A stretch of DNA of 20,985 nucleotides from Candidatus Bathyarchaeota archaeon (GTDB lineage: Archaea > Thermoproteota > Bathyarchaeia > TCS64), in NCBI GenBank assembly GCA_026014515.1, contig JAOZIG010000360.1, positions 1 to 20,985 on the forward strand, written 5' to 3'. Position numbers and translations under genes: made by a program. Positions 1-7,214 of the stretch are shown piece by piece. Within the stretch, counting starts at the first letter, position 1, and every line of letters starts with the position of its first letter. The notes under the pieces were generated by a model. That model saw only the letters and a list, made by a program, of their open reading frames with translations, made no database searches and was not told the DNA's origin.

Positions 1-86
1 CAAAAGAAACCCAAAAACAACCCAGATCAAGAACCAAATAGTGACAAAAAACGTCACCTTAACGTGGTTCAGAAATGGTTAACACC

Positions 87-93
87 TTATATG
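87..93 (+). promoter_or_regulatory. TATA box of the PhzF-family gene
   Basis: TTATATG lies 20-26 nt upstream of the ATG at 113. This is the spacing expected for an archaeal TATA box with a transcript starting at or next to the start codon (leaderless). No Shine-Dalgarno sequence is seen before the ATG, which agrees. Confidence 0.55.
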
Positions 94-112
94 ACCACAA
101 CTGTCTCATATT

Positions 113-931
113 ATGCCTAACTGGGTTGACTATTACCAACTGGACGCCTTCACCGAGACCCCTTTCAAGGGAAACCCCGCCGCAATATGCATGATGCCCA
201 CCAACCTCCCGGAGTCCCTCTACCTAGACATCAGCAGCGAGATGAACCTCAGCGAAACAGCGTTCATGGAACAAACAGAACCCGGAACATACAAACTAAG
301 ATGGTTCACACCAGTCAGAGAAGTACCCCTCTGCGGACACGCCACCCTCGCAGCAGCACACCTATTGTTTGAACACCTACAGATACAGGAGAAAAGAGTA
401 AGATTCGAGACAAAAGCAGGGGCACTCTATGCAGAAAACACCGAGGAGGGTGTATTGATGGATTTCCCAGCGAACCCGCCCCATAGAGTCGAACCACAAA
501 AAGATGTCTTGGAGGCATTGGGTGTTGATGAATGGGTTGACATCCAATACAGTCCGGGAAACGAGAAACTCATGATACACCTCGACTCCTACGAAACCCT
601 AAGAAACATCTCACCAGACTTCACTGCACTACGAGACGCAGAAAACCCCCTAGGGTGGAGAGCCACAATGATAACCGCCCCCGGATTCAATGGCTATGAC
701 TTTACTTCACGCCACTTCGCCCCCCTCATGGGGGTTAACGAGGACCCGGTAACAGGGTCAAACCACACCGTACTAACACCCTACTGGAGCAAACTTCTGG
801 GAAAGAAACGATTGCATGCTTATCAAGCTTCCAAACGAGGTGGATCAATAACCGTTGAGGACAAGGGAGACCGGGTTCATCTTATCGGACGTAGCGTATT
901 AGTTATTGAAGGCAAGATCAACATAGGGTAA
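113..931 (+). CDS. PhzF family protein (phenazine biosynthesis-like / isomerase fold)
   Basis: A 272-residue protein of the PhzF/YddE family, whose members have a diaminopimelate epimerase-like double-hotdog fold. Family landmarks seen: the N-terminal YYQLDAFT...FKGNPAA segment (residues 7-24), NLSETAF (45-51) with Glu48 at the position of the catalytic acid of PhzF, the VPLCGHATLAAAH strand-helix (71-83), and DPVTGSNH in the C-terminal half, corresponding to the DPVTGSA signature. Length is slightly short for the family (about 280-300). In bacteria PhzF isomerises a phenazine precursor, but most members outside phenazine clusters have no assigned substrate. No phenazine genes are visible here, so the substrate is unknown. 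The gene stands alone with its own TATA box and faces a convergent amidotransferase-like gene. Confidence 0.9.
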   Translation: MPNWVDYYQLDAFTETPFKGNPAAICMMPTNLPESLYLDISSEMNLSETAFMEQTEPGTYKLRWFTPVREVPLCGHATLAAAHLLFEHLQIQEKRVRFETKAGALYAENTEEGVLMDFPANPPHRVEPQKDVLEALGVDEWVDIQYSPGNEKLMIHLDSYETLRNISPDFTALRDAENPLGWRATMITAPGFNGYDFTSRHFAPLMGVNEDPVTGSNHTVLTPYWSKLLGKKRLHAYQASKRGGSITVEDKGDRVHLIGRSVLVIEGKINIG

Positions 932-948
932 TTTTGTTGGAGAATAAT

Positions 949-1007
949 TCCTCGGATCGAAACAATGTCCATCGTGGTAACATGATTAATGAACACGATC
1001 TCGAGGA
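949..1007. repeat. Imperfect inverted repeat between convergent genes
   Basis: TCCTCGGATCG at 949-959 pairs with CGATCTCGAGGA at 996-1007, with one extra base in the right arm. Pairing extends weakly on both sides. The loop is about 36 nt. It lies between the convergent stops at 931 and 1089 and could fold in either transcript. Function is unknown; a 3'-end structure is the simplest reading. Confidence 0.4.
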
Positions 1008-1020
1008 CTATTGTTATCAT

Positions 1021-1051
1021 CGCAGAAATTATTTATAATATTTGCGTTTTT
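1021..1051 (+). terminator. Hairpin plus T-tract, possible terminator of the PhzF gene
   Basis: An AT-rich imperfect hairpin with CGCA and TGCG at its ends (1021-1046) is followed directly by TTTTT (1047-1051). It is about 90 nt past the stop of the PhzF-family gene. Archaeal termination mostly needs the T-tract alone, so the hairpin may be incidental. Confidence 0.35.
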
Positions 1052-1088
1052 CAGCAAATAACCTAAACATTTTTGTGAAAATGACGGC

Positions 1089-2123
1089 TTAGGGGAGACT
1101 CCAGACCAATCTAGGGACCACGATCCCTCCCTCTGGATGCTGCTCAACCGTTCTGATGATGAGTCCCTCTTCTACCATGAGGTTCAAACAGTCCATTATC
1201 TGGTTCTGGTCCCCCCATCCGATGCGTTGAAGCTCTTTCCACTCATCCAAGGTGATGTTAAACATCTTCTCACCACCGGACTCATTCAAGTTTAGCAAGA
1301 GGTCAAGACAAGTCTGTTTACCTTTCTCACCTAGGACCTTTATCACAACGTCCCTGAACCCCCATCTATCAATAGGTGTTGCCGGGGCATCTCTACAAAC
1401 GTCAAGACGTGTGATCTTGAATCCATCCCGCGTCATCTTGATGAGGCTGTTCCTTGGAGCCGTGAATATATTGAACTCGTCTTCTACATGCTTGAACCCG
1501 AGGGGACTACTACTGAACATTGTCTCGTTGTCACCGACTGCCAAGGTACATGCCTGCATCCAGTTTGTGATATAGATGGTTTCAGGCTCATCCGCACTCA
1601 TGACAACCAGTAAAACCATGCCTTCAAGCCGAGTCGCGGTCTCTCTCACCGCGTCTTCCATGCATAGTCCCTGTTTTCGGAGGGCGTCTATCATATGGAC
1701 GGCTACCTCGCTGTCTGTGATGTAGTTGATGTCCTCGTTGTAGCCCTTGAAGGTGTACTGTTTTGCTAGCTCTGCCCAGATCTGTTCATAATTGAAGATA
1801 ATGCCGTTATGTAGCAACGCAATGGTGTTATCCGTGCTAGTGAAGGGATGGGCATTCTTTGCCCGGTTATATCTTTCATCAGTGACGCTCGTCTCGCTAA
1901 GTCTACTGTGAGCGAAACCAGTGGTTCCAGATAATCCCATTATGTTGCTGTTTGCCACCACGTGATCCACTGAACCCGGTTGCTTGACCCAGCTTAATTG
2001 TCCATTATCCATTACAGCCATGCCTGTTGCCTGTCCACCGAAGTATCCTTCCTGTGGTCTAAGAGCTTCCATAAGTAGAGGCGCTATCGCCCTGTCTCCA
2101 ATATACGCAGCGAGTTGACACAT
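1089..2123 (-). CDS. Class II glutamine amidotransferase-like protein with C-terminal extension
   Basis: A 344-residue protein that begins Met-Cys, so removal of Met1 would expose Cys2 as the N-terminal nucleophile of an Ntn-type glutaminase. Other class II landmarks are AHSRLS (residues 71-76), NAHPF (90-94) and LLHNGIIFNY (103-112), whose Asn-Gly would form the oxyanion hole. These match the glutaminase domain of GlmS, PurF and YafJ-type proteins. The acceptor (synthase) domain of those enzymes is absent. Residues from about 255 to the end instead form a helical region that could be a winged-helix-like domain (inferred from helix/strand pattern only). It probably releases ammonia from glutamine, but the acceptor is unknown. 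It lies downstream of the TetR gene on the same strand. An AT-rich TATA-like stretch at about 2154-2162 suggests its own promoter. Confidence 0.82.
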   Translation of the reverse strand: MCQLAAYIGDRAIAPLLMEALRPQEGYFGGQATGMAVMDNGQLSWVKQPGSVDHVVANSNIMGLSGTTGFAHSRLSETSVTDERYNRAKNAHPFTSTDNTIALLHNGIIFNYEQIWAELAKQYTFKGYNEDINYITDSEVAVHMIDALRKQGLCMEDAVRETATRLEGMVLLVVMSADEPETIYITNWMQACTLAVGDNETMFSSSPLGFKHVEDEFNIFTAPRNSLIKMTRDGFKITRLDVCRDAPATPIDRWGFRDVVIKVLGEKGKQTCLDLLLNLNESGGEKMFNITLDEWKELQRIGWGDQNQIMDCLNLMVEEGLIIRTVEQHPEGGIVVPRLVWSLP

Positions 2124-2190
2124 ATCTAGCCATATGCGTAACGCGGTGGAGATTAAAATATTAACTGCATAAGAAAACCATTGATACTTG

Positions 2191-2874
2191 TTAAGGTTCC
2201 AAGGTCTTTCTAAGGTTCTCCAACATTATCCGTACAACAGTCTCCTGAGGCAGTTTAAGATACTCAAGCGCCCTTCTTACAAGCACCATCTGGTCTAGAA
2301 CCCCAGTGATGTATATCTGGATAATCTGCGCAAGATGATCTGGCTGTAAATCATCCCTTATGGTTCCGTCTTCTTGACCAATCTCTATGATGTCGTACCA
2401 TATTTTCATGTACTTTCTTAGCTCGTTGAAGTATCGTAGCATCGCTGTATCGCTTGTCTTAGGTAAGTTGTCTAGCTCTTCCTGTGTATACTGGTCATAG
2501 GTCTCTTCTATGGGGTGTTCTGCTTGGTTATTTAGTCCCATAAAGTGGCGGACGATATCGAAGTTGATGCTGTTTCGCAGTATGCCTTGGAAGACGATTG
2601 TTGAGAGCTTCATCGCCTTGTCCAGTCCAGTCGGCTCTATCTTCACAGCTTGTGGAAAAACTTGTTGCATCTCCTTGTAGTTCTCGACGCCAATCTCAAA
2701 ATACAGTGTCTCCTTGTTGTCGAAGTAATTGTATAAGGTTGCTCGGCTGAGTAGTGCCTTGTCTGCGATCTCATCCATGTTTACGTTGTCGTAGGGTTGT
2801 GTGCTGAATGCTTCTCGTGCTGCGTTGATGATTATAATGCGCATTCTTTCTCTTTTTTGTTGGCGTCTGGACAT
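2191..2874 (-). CDS. TetR/AcrR family transcriptional regulator
   Basis: A 227-residue TetR-type repressor. The N-terminal helix-turn-helix is clear at residues 15-58: helix 1 ends in AAREAFS, and the recognition segment MDEIADKALLSRATLYNYF (33-51) is followed by the usual NKETLY. The remaining 165 residues are helical and variable, as expected for the ligand-binding and dimerisation domain. The ligand is unknown. The gene is divergent from the flavodoxin gene. A TATA-like sequence on the minus strand (plus coordinates 2900-2907) lies 26-33 nt upstream of its ATG. The shared 108-nt intergenic region contains repeated TAGAC/GTCTA half-sites, so auto-regulation together with control of the flavodoxin/membrane protein pair is likely (inference). 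Confidence 0.93.
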   Translation of the reverse strand: MSRRQQKRERMRIIIINAAREAFSTQPYDNVNMDEIADKALLSRATLYNYFDNKETLYFEIGVENYKEMQQVFPQAVKIEPTGLDKAMKLSTIVFQGILRNSINFDIVRHFMGLNNQAEHPIEETYDQYTQEELDNLPKTSDTAMLRYFNELRKYMKIWYDIIEIGQEDGTIRDDLQPDHLAQIIQIYITGVLDQMVLVRRALEYLKLPQETVVRIMLENLRKTLEP

Positions 2875-2914
2875 TGTGTTTGATATAATCCACCGACTTA
2901 TAAATATACTCGTT

Positions 2915-2982
2915 GTCTATTTTTTAGACGCTTTGTAGATATATTTATATTTAGGGTATAATATTTAGACGCTGTGTCTAAA
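2915..2982. promoter_or_regulatory. Divergent promoter region with TetR-type operators
   Basis: A perfect inverted repeat TTTAGAC-N5-GTCTAAA occupies 2964-2982 and ends immediately before the ATG at 2983. A related site lies at 2923-2941: TTTAGACGCTTTGT repeats the first 14 bases of the palindrome with one change, but its right arm is degenerate. A further GTCTA at 2915-2919 pairs with the TAGAC at 2925-2929. Half-sites thus begin at 2915, 2925 and 2935, and again at 2966 and 2976, each step one helical turn. AT-rich TATA candidates lie between the operators (2944-2951 and 2957-2964). Binding by the adjacent TetR protein would cover the promoter and start codon of the flavodoxin gene. Confidence 0.7.
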
Positions 2983-3483
2983 ATGAATGGTAAAGTAATG
3001 GTCGGATACATGAGCCAAACCGGAAACACAAAGAAAGTGGCAGAAGCCATCTATGAAACAATCCAAGGCGAGAAAACAATCGCCAACCTAAACCAACTAG
3101 AAAACCTAGAAGGATACGACATAGCCTTCATAGGCTACCCAATAGTCCAAGAAGGACCCCCCTCAAAGGCGGTTAATTTCTTAGCCGAACACGGGCAAGG
3201 AAAAAAGATAGCCCTATTCGTAACCCACGGAGCAGGGCTGAGCCTACCTCCACTACAAGACTGGCTCCAGAAGTGTCGAGACGCAGCAGGAAACAGTGAG
3301 CTTCTAGGGGTCTTCAACTGTCAAGGTGAGGTCAGCCAGAAGGTCCGAGACATGATGGCTTCTAGCGATGTTCCTAAGCTTCAGATGTACGCCAAGATGG
3401 CTTACTTGGCTGATGGTCAGCCTGATGCGGAGAACCTTGAGCGTGCACGTGTGTTTGCTCAGGGCATCATGGAGGGTATTTAG
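2983..3483 (+). CDS. Flavodoxin-like protein
   Basis: A 166-residue flavodoxin-fold protein from the ATG at 2983. A GTG at 2974 is in frame but lies inside the palindromic operator, so the ATG that abuts the operator is preferred. Strand 1 is followed by SQTGNTKKVAEAI, in which S/T-x-T-G-N-T (residues 11-16) is the FMN phosphate-binding loop. The FIGYPIVQEGPP segment and the FVTHGAG segment correspond to the 50s and 90s loops around the isoalloxazine ring. It should carry FMN and shuttle electrons in the cytoplasm, or act as the FMN subunit of a small reductase. The stop codon abuts the ATG of the membrane protein gene (0 nt spacing), implying co-translation and a joint role. Confidence 0.88.
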   Translation: MNGKVMVGYMSQTGNTKKVAEAIYETIQGEKTIANLNQLENLEGYDIAFIGYPIVQEGPPSKAVNFLAEHGQGKKIALFVTHGAGLSLPPLQDWLQKCRDAAGNSELLGVFNCQGEVSQKVRDMMASSDVPKLQMYAKMAYLADGQPDAENLERARVFAQGIMEGI

Positions 3484-3882
3484 ATGATCTTGGGTAATTT
3501 CGATTTGAACTCGGTATCAAATAGGATTACACTAACAGGCGTGCTATTCGTAGTGATCTTCGCTTTTGGAGTTGTTCTAACTAGATCAGGCAGTCCCTAC
3601 AGCACAGTGTTATTAACCGTACATAAACTCGCTTCAGTCGCGGCTTTTATCCTCCTCATCAAGGCATTTGTCTCTGTAAATCAAACAACAGGTCTGAATA
3701 CGCTGACAATTATTGTTGGAGTGATAGCAGGGTTAGCCTTCATCGGAACGATAGCAACAGGAGGCATCATCACAATTGGAGGGGACTTTCCAGAAATTGT
3801 CTACACGCTTCATCGCGCAATGCCCATACTAACCTTGGTCTTCTCGGGAGCCTCACTCTATCTACTATATTACATCAAGTGA
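3484..3882 (+). CDS. Small four-helix membrane protein with two intramembrane histidines
   Basis: A 132-residue hydrophobic protein with four predicted transmembrane helices at about residues 16-33, 41-63, 72-95 and 108-130. No soluble domain is present. His47 (TVHKLAS) near the start of helix 2 and His110 (TLHRAMP) near the start of helix 4 sit in similar local contexts. Paired histidines of this kind can bind b-type haem in small membrane cytochromes, but haem binding is only an inference. It directly follows the flavodoxin gene with no spacer and presumably shares its TetR-controlled promoter. A membrane electron acceptor or donor for the flavodoxin is the most economical proposal. I do not recognise a named family with certainty. 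Confidence 0.82.
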   Translation: MILGNFDLNSVSNRITLTGVLFVVIFAFGVVLTRSGSPYSTVLLTVHKLASVAAFILLIKAFVSVNQTTGLNTLTIIVGVIAGLAFIGTIATGGIITIGGDFPEIVYTLHRAMPILTLVFSGASLYLLYYIK

Positions 3883-3919
3883 ATATGAGAAACCGAGACT
3901 GGTTAAGTAAAAAGGGAGA

Positions 3920-4420
3920 TTATTTCTCCATCAGGGTAACCCAGCCCTTCTCGATGGCTGTAATTCCCGTACGAGCCGACTCAATTACACCGATGTGACC
4001 CACTTCCGCATGAAAATCACTTACCTCATTAACAGAGCCCGTGATCTGGGCGATAACAGTATCCGGCTTGATATCCAGTATCAATCCCTTGTACTTGTTG
4101 ATAATTCCCAACGCCTCCTCCTGAGCCATGGGATCAGCCGTATGAAGCTTCACAAGCGCCAAGTCACGCTGAATAGTACGCAGCGGGTCGAGTCGTTTCA
4201 CCCTGATGACATCAACCATCTTGGACATCTGCTCAACGAGTTTATCGATCTCATGGGCGTCAGCCTTGCTTGTGATGGTGATGCGTGTCGTGTCCTCATG
4301 CTCACCGGCAATCGCCGTGATGCTGTGGATGTTAAAGTTCTTGCGCCTGATGGTGTTGCTGATGTTGAACAGCACACCGGGTTTGTTCTCCACGAGGAAA
4401 CTGATTACGTTAAGACTCAT
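3920..4420 (-). CDS. ilvH: Acetohydroxyacid synthase regulatory (small) subunit, copy 1
   Basis: A 166-residue regulatory subunit of acetohydroxyacid synthase. The N-terminal ACT domain (about residues 2-75) begins LNVISFLVENKPGVLFNIS, the classic valine-binding edge of IlvH/IlvN. The linker VKRLDPLRTIQRDLALVK and the C-terminal domain follow, ending TGITAIEKG. Length matches typical IlvH (about 160-165). In characterised enzymes this subunit stimulates the catalytic subunit and confers feedback inhibition by branched-chain amino acids. The ATG at 4420 is 2 nt after the ilvB1 stop. An in-frame TTG at 4426 overlaps that stop but is a weaker start. Its 3' end faces the membrane protein gene; a short inverted repeat GGAGA-N5-TCTCC (3915-3929) covers its stop codon. 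Confidence 0.95.
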   Translation of the reverse strand: MSLNVISFLVENKPGVLFNISNTIRRKNFNIHSITAIAGEHEDTTRITITSKADAHEIDKLVEQMSKMVDVIRVKRLDPLRTIQRDLALVKLHTADPMAQEEALGIINKYKGLILDIKPDTVIAQITGSVNEVSDFHAEVGHIGVIESARTGITAIEKGWVTLMEK

Positions 4421-4422
4421 GG

Positions 4423-6096
4423 TCAATCATCCGTCAATATATCCTTTAAACCCATCCCCGGTGGGATGTGAGGATACACGTTCTCATTCGGGTCAGTCGG
4501 TACTTCAATCACCGTAGTATAGTCCGCGTCAACTGCTTCACGCATCGCTTTATTGAACTCATCCAAGGTCTCGGTTCTAACTGCATGAGCACCATAAGTC
4601 TTGGATAACTCAGTATAATCCACAGTATAGTCCCTGTCTACTGTTGAGAGCCTTCCATCCATGAACAACCGCTGCCACTGAGCCACCATGCCCAACAGCC
4701 GGTTATTCAATACTACAGTGATGATGGGTAAATCCTCGTCTACAGCAACCGTTAGGTTGTTCTCTGTCATGTGGAAGCCTCCGTCACCACAAATTGCCAA
4801 CACTTTTCTGTCTGGCTTTGCTGCCTTTGCTCCAATAGCGGCGGGCAGTCCCCATCCCATGGTGCCCAAGCCTCCGCTTGTTAGGAATGTGCCGGGTTCA
4901 TAGACATCGTAGTGGAGTGCGGCGAACATTTGGTGTTGTCCTACGTCCGTGGTTACGATGGCGTCGTTGGGTAATGCTTGTCTTATTGATCTTATGATAT
5001 TCGGGGTGCTGATATCAGTCCCATACTCATAGGTGTCACAGTATTGTTTTACCTCGGTGATCCGTTTGTGCCATCCGTTGGTTTTGACGTTTTGAACCAT
5101 CAAACGCTTGTAGAGACCAGATAAAGCGTATCTGGCGTCACCGATAACTTTGGTGATGCTGCTCACGTTCTTATCGATCTCACTCCTGTCGATATCAATG
5201 TGGATTATCTTGGCGTTTGGCGCGAAACCAGATAGATTCGCAGTTGTACGGTCACTAAACCTTGCTCCCACTACCAGTAATACATCAGCATCAGGCACCA
5301 TGTAGTTTGCCTCATGCCGACCATGCATACCACAGAGCCCAAGACTCAACGGGTGATTACTGGGGATAGCTCCCTTACCCATTAGGCTCGTTGCAACAGG
5401 GGCCATCAATAACTCGGCTAGTTGTGCGAGTTCCTTTCCTGCTCCTGCTGCGATTACTCCGCCTCCAGCCATGATGACTGGTTTCTGAGCCGCCATTAGC
5501 ACCTTTACTGCTGTTTCAAGCTCGTGTGGGTTAGGGTCGATAATAGGCTTGTAGCCTTCAAGCTCCACCTTAACATCGTAATCAAACTCAGCCTCCTCCG
5601 TAGTCACGTTCTTAGGCAAGTCAATAACTACTGCACCTTTCCTACCTGTGTTGCTGATGTACATGCCGGCTTTTACCGCCCATGGAATCCTAGCCGGGTC
5701 ACGAACCTGATAATTCCACTTGGTGATGCTGGCTGTTACGCCGATGATGTCAACTTCTTGGAACGCATCAGTGCCCACCATATTCATGGGCACCTGACCA
5801 GTAAAGGCAACAAGTGGCGCCGAGTCAAGCTGAGCCGTAGCCACACCAGTTACTATATTGGTGGCTCCGGGTCCACTGGTTACCTGTACTACGCCGGGTT
5901 TGCCAGATGCCCTTGCGTAGCCGTCAGCCATGTGGGCTGATCCTTGCTCGTGGACGCCTGGTATGTACCTGATTTTGCTGTCTAGGAGGTCGTCGCATAT
6001 TGGTATTAGCGCTGCTCCTGTGATTCCGAACATGTGTGTTACTCCCTCGTTTTCGAGGGTTTTGATGTACGCTCTACTGCCTGTGGTCTTAGTCAT
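4423..6096 (-). CDS. ilvB: Acetohydroxyacid (acetolactate) synthase catalytic subunit, copy 1
   Basis: A 557-residue ThDP-dependent enzyme that condenses two pyruvates to 2-acetolactate, or pyruvate with 2-ketobutyrate to 2-acetohydroxybutyrate, in valine/leucine and isoleucine synthesis. Domains: N-terminal pyrimidine-binding (about 4-170) with catalytic Glu50 in GVHEQGSAHMADGYAR; central FAD-type domain (about 190-330); C-terminal pyrophosphate-binding (about 370-530) with GDGGF (437-441) and, some 25 residues on, NN (464-465). LLGMVAQWQRLF carries Trp474, which matches the tryptophan that favours 2-ketobutyrate in anabolic enzymes, so this is unlikely to be a catabolic AlsS. GGGAGGC precedes the ATG by about 9 nt. 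Operon with ilvH1 only; no ilvC follows. The leader upstream carries conserved repeats and small ORFs shared with copy 2. Confidence 0.95.
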   Translation of the reverse strand: MTKTTGSRAYIKTLENEGVTHMFGITGAALIPICDDLLDSKIRYIPGVHEQGSAHMADGYARASGKPGVVQVTSGPGATNIVTGVATAQLDSAPLVAFTGQVPMNMVGTDAFQEVDIIGVTASITKWNYQVRDPARIPWAVKAGMYISNTGRKGAVVIDLPKNVTTEEAEFDYDVKVELEGYKPIIDPNPHELETAVKVLMAAQKPVIMAGGGVIAAGAGKELAQLAELLMAPVATSLMGKGAIPSNHPLSLGLCGMHGRHEANYMVPDADVLLVVGARFSDRTTANLSGFAPNAKIIHIDIDRSEIDKNVSSITKVIGDARYALSGLYKRLMVQNVKTNGWHKRITEVKQYCDTYEYGTDISTPNIIRSIRQALPNDAIVTTDVGQHQMFAALHYDVYEPGTFLTSGGLGTMGWGLPAAIGAKAAKPDRKVLAICGDGGFHMTENNLTVAVDEDLPIITVVLNNRLLGMVAQWQRLFMDGRLSTVDRDYTVDYTELSKTYGAHAVRTETLDEFNKAMREAVDADYTTVIEVPTDPNENVYPHIPPGMGLKDILTDD

Positions 6097-6155
6097 GTTT
6101 TGCTGCCTCCCAGATTCTATGGACCTTTACGGTCATTTTCTGTGAACTTTTTGGG

Positions 6156-6179
6156 TTACCTGAGAATACGATACCCCAT
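6156..6179 (-). CDS. Leader small ORF 2 of the ilvB1 operon (MGYRILR)
   Basis: Seven codons and a TAA stop, starting in the second AATGGGGTATCG motif. Peptide MGYRILR contains one Ile and one Leu codon. It starts 3 nt after the stop of leader ORF 1 and in the same frame. The ribosome-binding region is the GCGGGGC arm of the upstream hairpin, so its initiation may depend on translation of ORF 1. The counterpart upstream of ilvB2 is MGYRFISW. Translation is inferred, not shown. Confidence 0.45.
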   Translation of the reverse strand: MGYRILR

Positions 6180-6182
6180 TTC

Positions 6183-6224
6183 TTATTGCCCCGCGTTTGG
6201 GGGCTGGACAAAGCGATACCCCAT
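6183..6224 (-). CDS. Leader small ORF 1 of the ilvB1 operon (13 codons, MGYRFVQPPNAGQ)
   Basis: ATG preceded by AAGGAG with GGAG ending 9 nt upstream, a plausible archaeal ribosome-binding site. The peptide MGYRFVQPPNAGQ has the same length as the first leader ORF of ilvB2 and shares Met-Gly-Tyr at 1-3, Phe-Val at 5-6 and Gly at 12. The Val codon is GTC in both. The hairpin GCCCC/GGGGC lies within its second half. Coding is supported by the conserved length, frame and ribosome-binding site, but the conservation is mostly in the first 18 nt and could be nucleotide-level. Confidence 0.5.
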   Translation of the reverse strand: MGYRFVQPPNAGQ

Positions 6225-6309
6225 TAAATTTCTCTCCTTAGAGGTTACGCCTAACAATGTGATGCTGTTTTAAAAAGGGTATGATTAATTTCCGTTGCCC
6301 ATAACAGGG

Positions 6310-6477
6310 CTACTCATCGTTCCACTCATCATCAGAGGATGATTCCTCGGGCTCATCAAGACCAAGCCTGCTTTGACGCATCTTATCCAATAGATGCTGT
6401 ATCTTCTCCTGTGCATTCTTGATGGTCTCACGGGTCTTTTTCTCAAACCTCTGGAGTGTCGTCTGCGTTTCTGTCAT
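6310..6477 (-). CDS. Small acidic, coiled-coil-like protein
   Basis: From the ATG at 6477 the product is 55 residues; an in-frame ATG at 6519 would give 69. The shorter start is preferred because CTTAAATC, a TATA-like sequence, lies about 30 nt upstream of it. The protein begins MTETQTTLQRFEKKTRETIK and forms a charged amphipathic helix over most of its length, then ends in an acidic Ser/Glu/Asp tail (EPEESSSDDEWNDE). It has no hydrophobic core for a globular fold, so it may be a helix that binds a partner protein or nucleic acid. I recognise no family. It lies between the zinc-ribbon gene and the ilvB1 leader on the same strand. Confidence 0.55.
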   Translation of the reverse strand: MTETQTTLQRFEKKTRETIKNAQEKIQHLLDKMRQSRLGLDEPEESSSDDEWNDE

Positions 6478-6588
6478 CTTAACCAGTTGAATTTCACTGA
6501 TTTTTGATTTAAGCATCATCGAATGCTATTAGATAGACACGGTATGTAGCCATGAAGCCTAATCCTGTCTCAGTACCCATGCTATTTA

Positions 6589-7188
6589 CTAGAAGAACCA
6601 TGTATTGCTCTTGTATTTGCCGCCAAACAACTGCTTCAATGCCTGATGCTCGTCTTTTTCATGTCTCGAAAGCCTAAACTTCTCATTAAACCCAGTCGCC
6701 TTAACCCGTAGCTCATACTTTCTATCGTAATCCGTGGTATCCATCGACCTTACACGGATCTCCCGAACACTCATAACCGATACACTGAAAACATCATTAA
6801 ACCGGGCTGAAACTTGCTGAGGTGTCCACCCAATAAAGTAATCTCCCATATTAGATGAGGCACTCAAACTGGTGGCGATTCTACCAAAGAGACCAACGCC
6901 TTCATCCTTCGCATGTGCGGTCATCTCCTGTCCAATCTGTTTTCTGTCTTCACCTGAGAGCTTAACAAAGAGCAATGTTTGAGGCGTCATAAGCAAAACA
7001 TAGTATTCTCTTCCCAGAAGCCCCTTGGATAATCCACTCATTGACGCGAATATCTGCTCCCCTGTTGCTACTGGTCTCGGCGCAGGTACCGGTGCCTGAG
7101 CGGGAGCTGCTTGAAGCGGGGTTCCACAGTTACTGCAAAACTTGCTTCCGGGCTGGGTCTCGGCTCCACAGTTTGGACAATATGGCAT
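6589..7188 (-). CDS. Zinc-ribbon domain protein
   Basis: A 199-residue protein opening with a compact zinc ribbon: Cys4, Cys7, Cys18 and Cys21 in YCPNCGAE...KFCSNCGTPL. A flexible Ala/Pro-rich linker follows (about 23-41), then a predicted alpha/beta domain of about 150 residues rich in short strands (EYYVLLMTPQTLLFVKL, VSVREIRVRSMD, KYELRVKATGFNEKFRLS). That pattern resembles a PH-like or similar beta domain, but the resemblance is only visual. There is no signal peptide or membrane segment. It lies 26 nt downstream of the DUF998 gene on the same strand and may be co-transcribed. Function unknown. Confidence 0.8.
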   Translation of the reverse strand: MPYCPNCGAETQPGSKFCSNCGTPLQAAPAQAPVPAPRPVATGEQIFASMSGLSKGLLGREYYVLLMTPQTLLFVKLSGEDRKQIGQEMTAHAKDEGVGLFGRIATSLSASSNMGDYFIGWTPQQVSARFNDVFSVSVMSVREIRVRSMDTTDYDRKYELRVKATGFNEKFRLSRHEKDEHQALKQLFGGKYKSNTWFF

Positions 7189-7214
7189 ACTGTCAATTAC
7201 ATGGTTTTTACCTA

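Larger units (their letters stand above)
6097..6275 (-). promoter_or_regulatory. ilvB1 leader: repeated motif, hairpins and tandem small ORFs
   Basis: Read on the minus strand the region holds, in order: a TATA-like CTTTTTAAAAC (about 6265-6275); GGAG 9 nt before the first AATGGGGTATCG (6214-6225); a GCCCC/GGGGC hairpin (6188-6204); a second AATGGGGTATCG (6169-6180); GGTAACCC (6153-6160); a GACC-GTAAA-GGTC hairpin (6122-6134); then the ilvB1 ribosome-binding site and ATG. The same order of elements occurs upstream of ilvB2. If the TATA-like box is used, all these elements are transcribed, favouring an RNA-level or translation-level switch responding to branched-chain amino acid supply (inference). 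Binding of a transcription factor to the repeats as DNA is the alternative. Confidence 0.65.

Noticed and set aside
2974..2982. GTG start for the flavodoxin gene
   Set aside because: It lies inside the perfect operator palindrome and would add only three residues before a good ATG.
3995..4517. Plus-strand open frames over ilvH1 and the ilvB1 end
   Set aside because: They are antisense to well-supported genes and have low-complexity translations without family features.
6169..6225. CRISPR-like direct repeats
   Set aside because: Only two 12-nt copies are present in each leader, they are tied to start codons and a hairpin, and no cas genes or further repeats occur.
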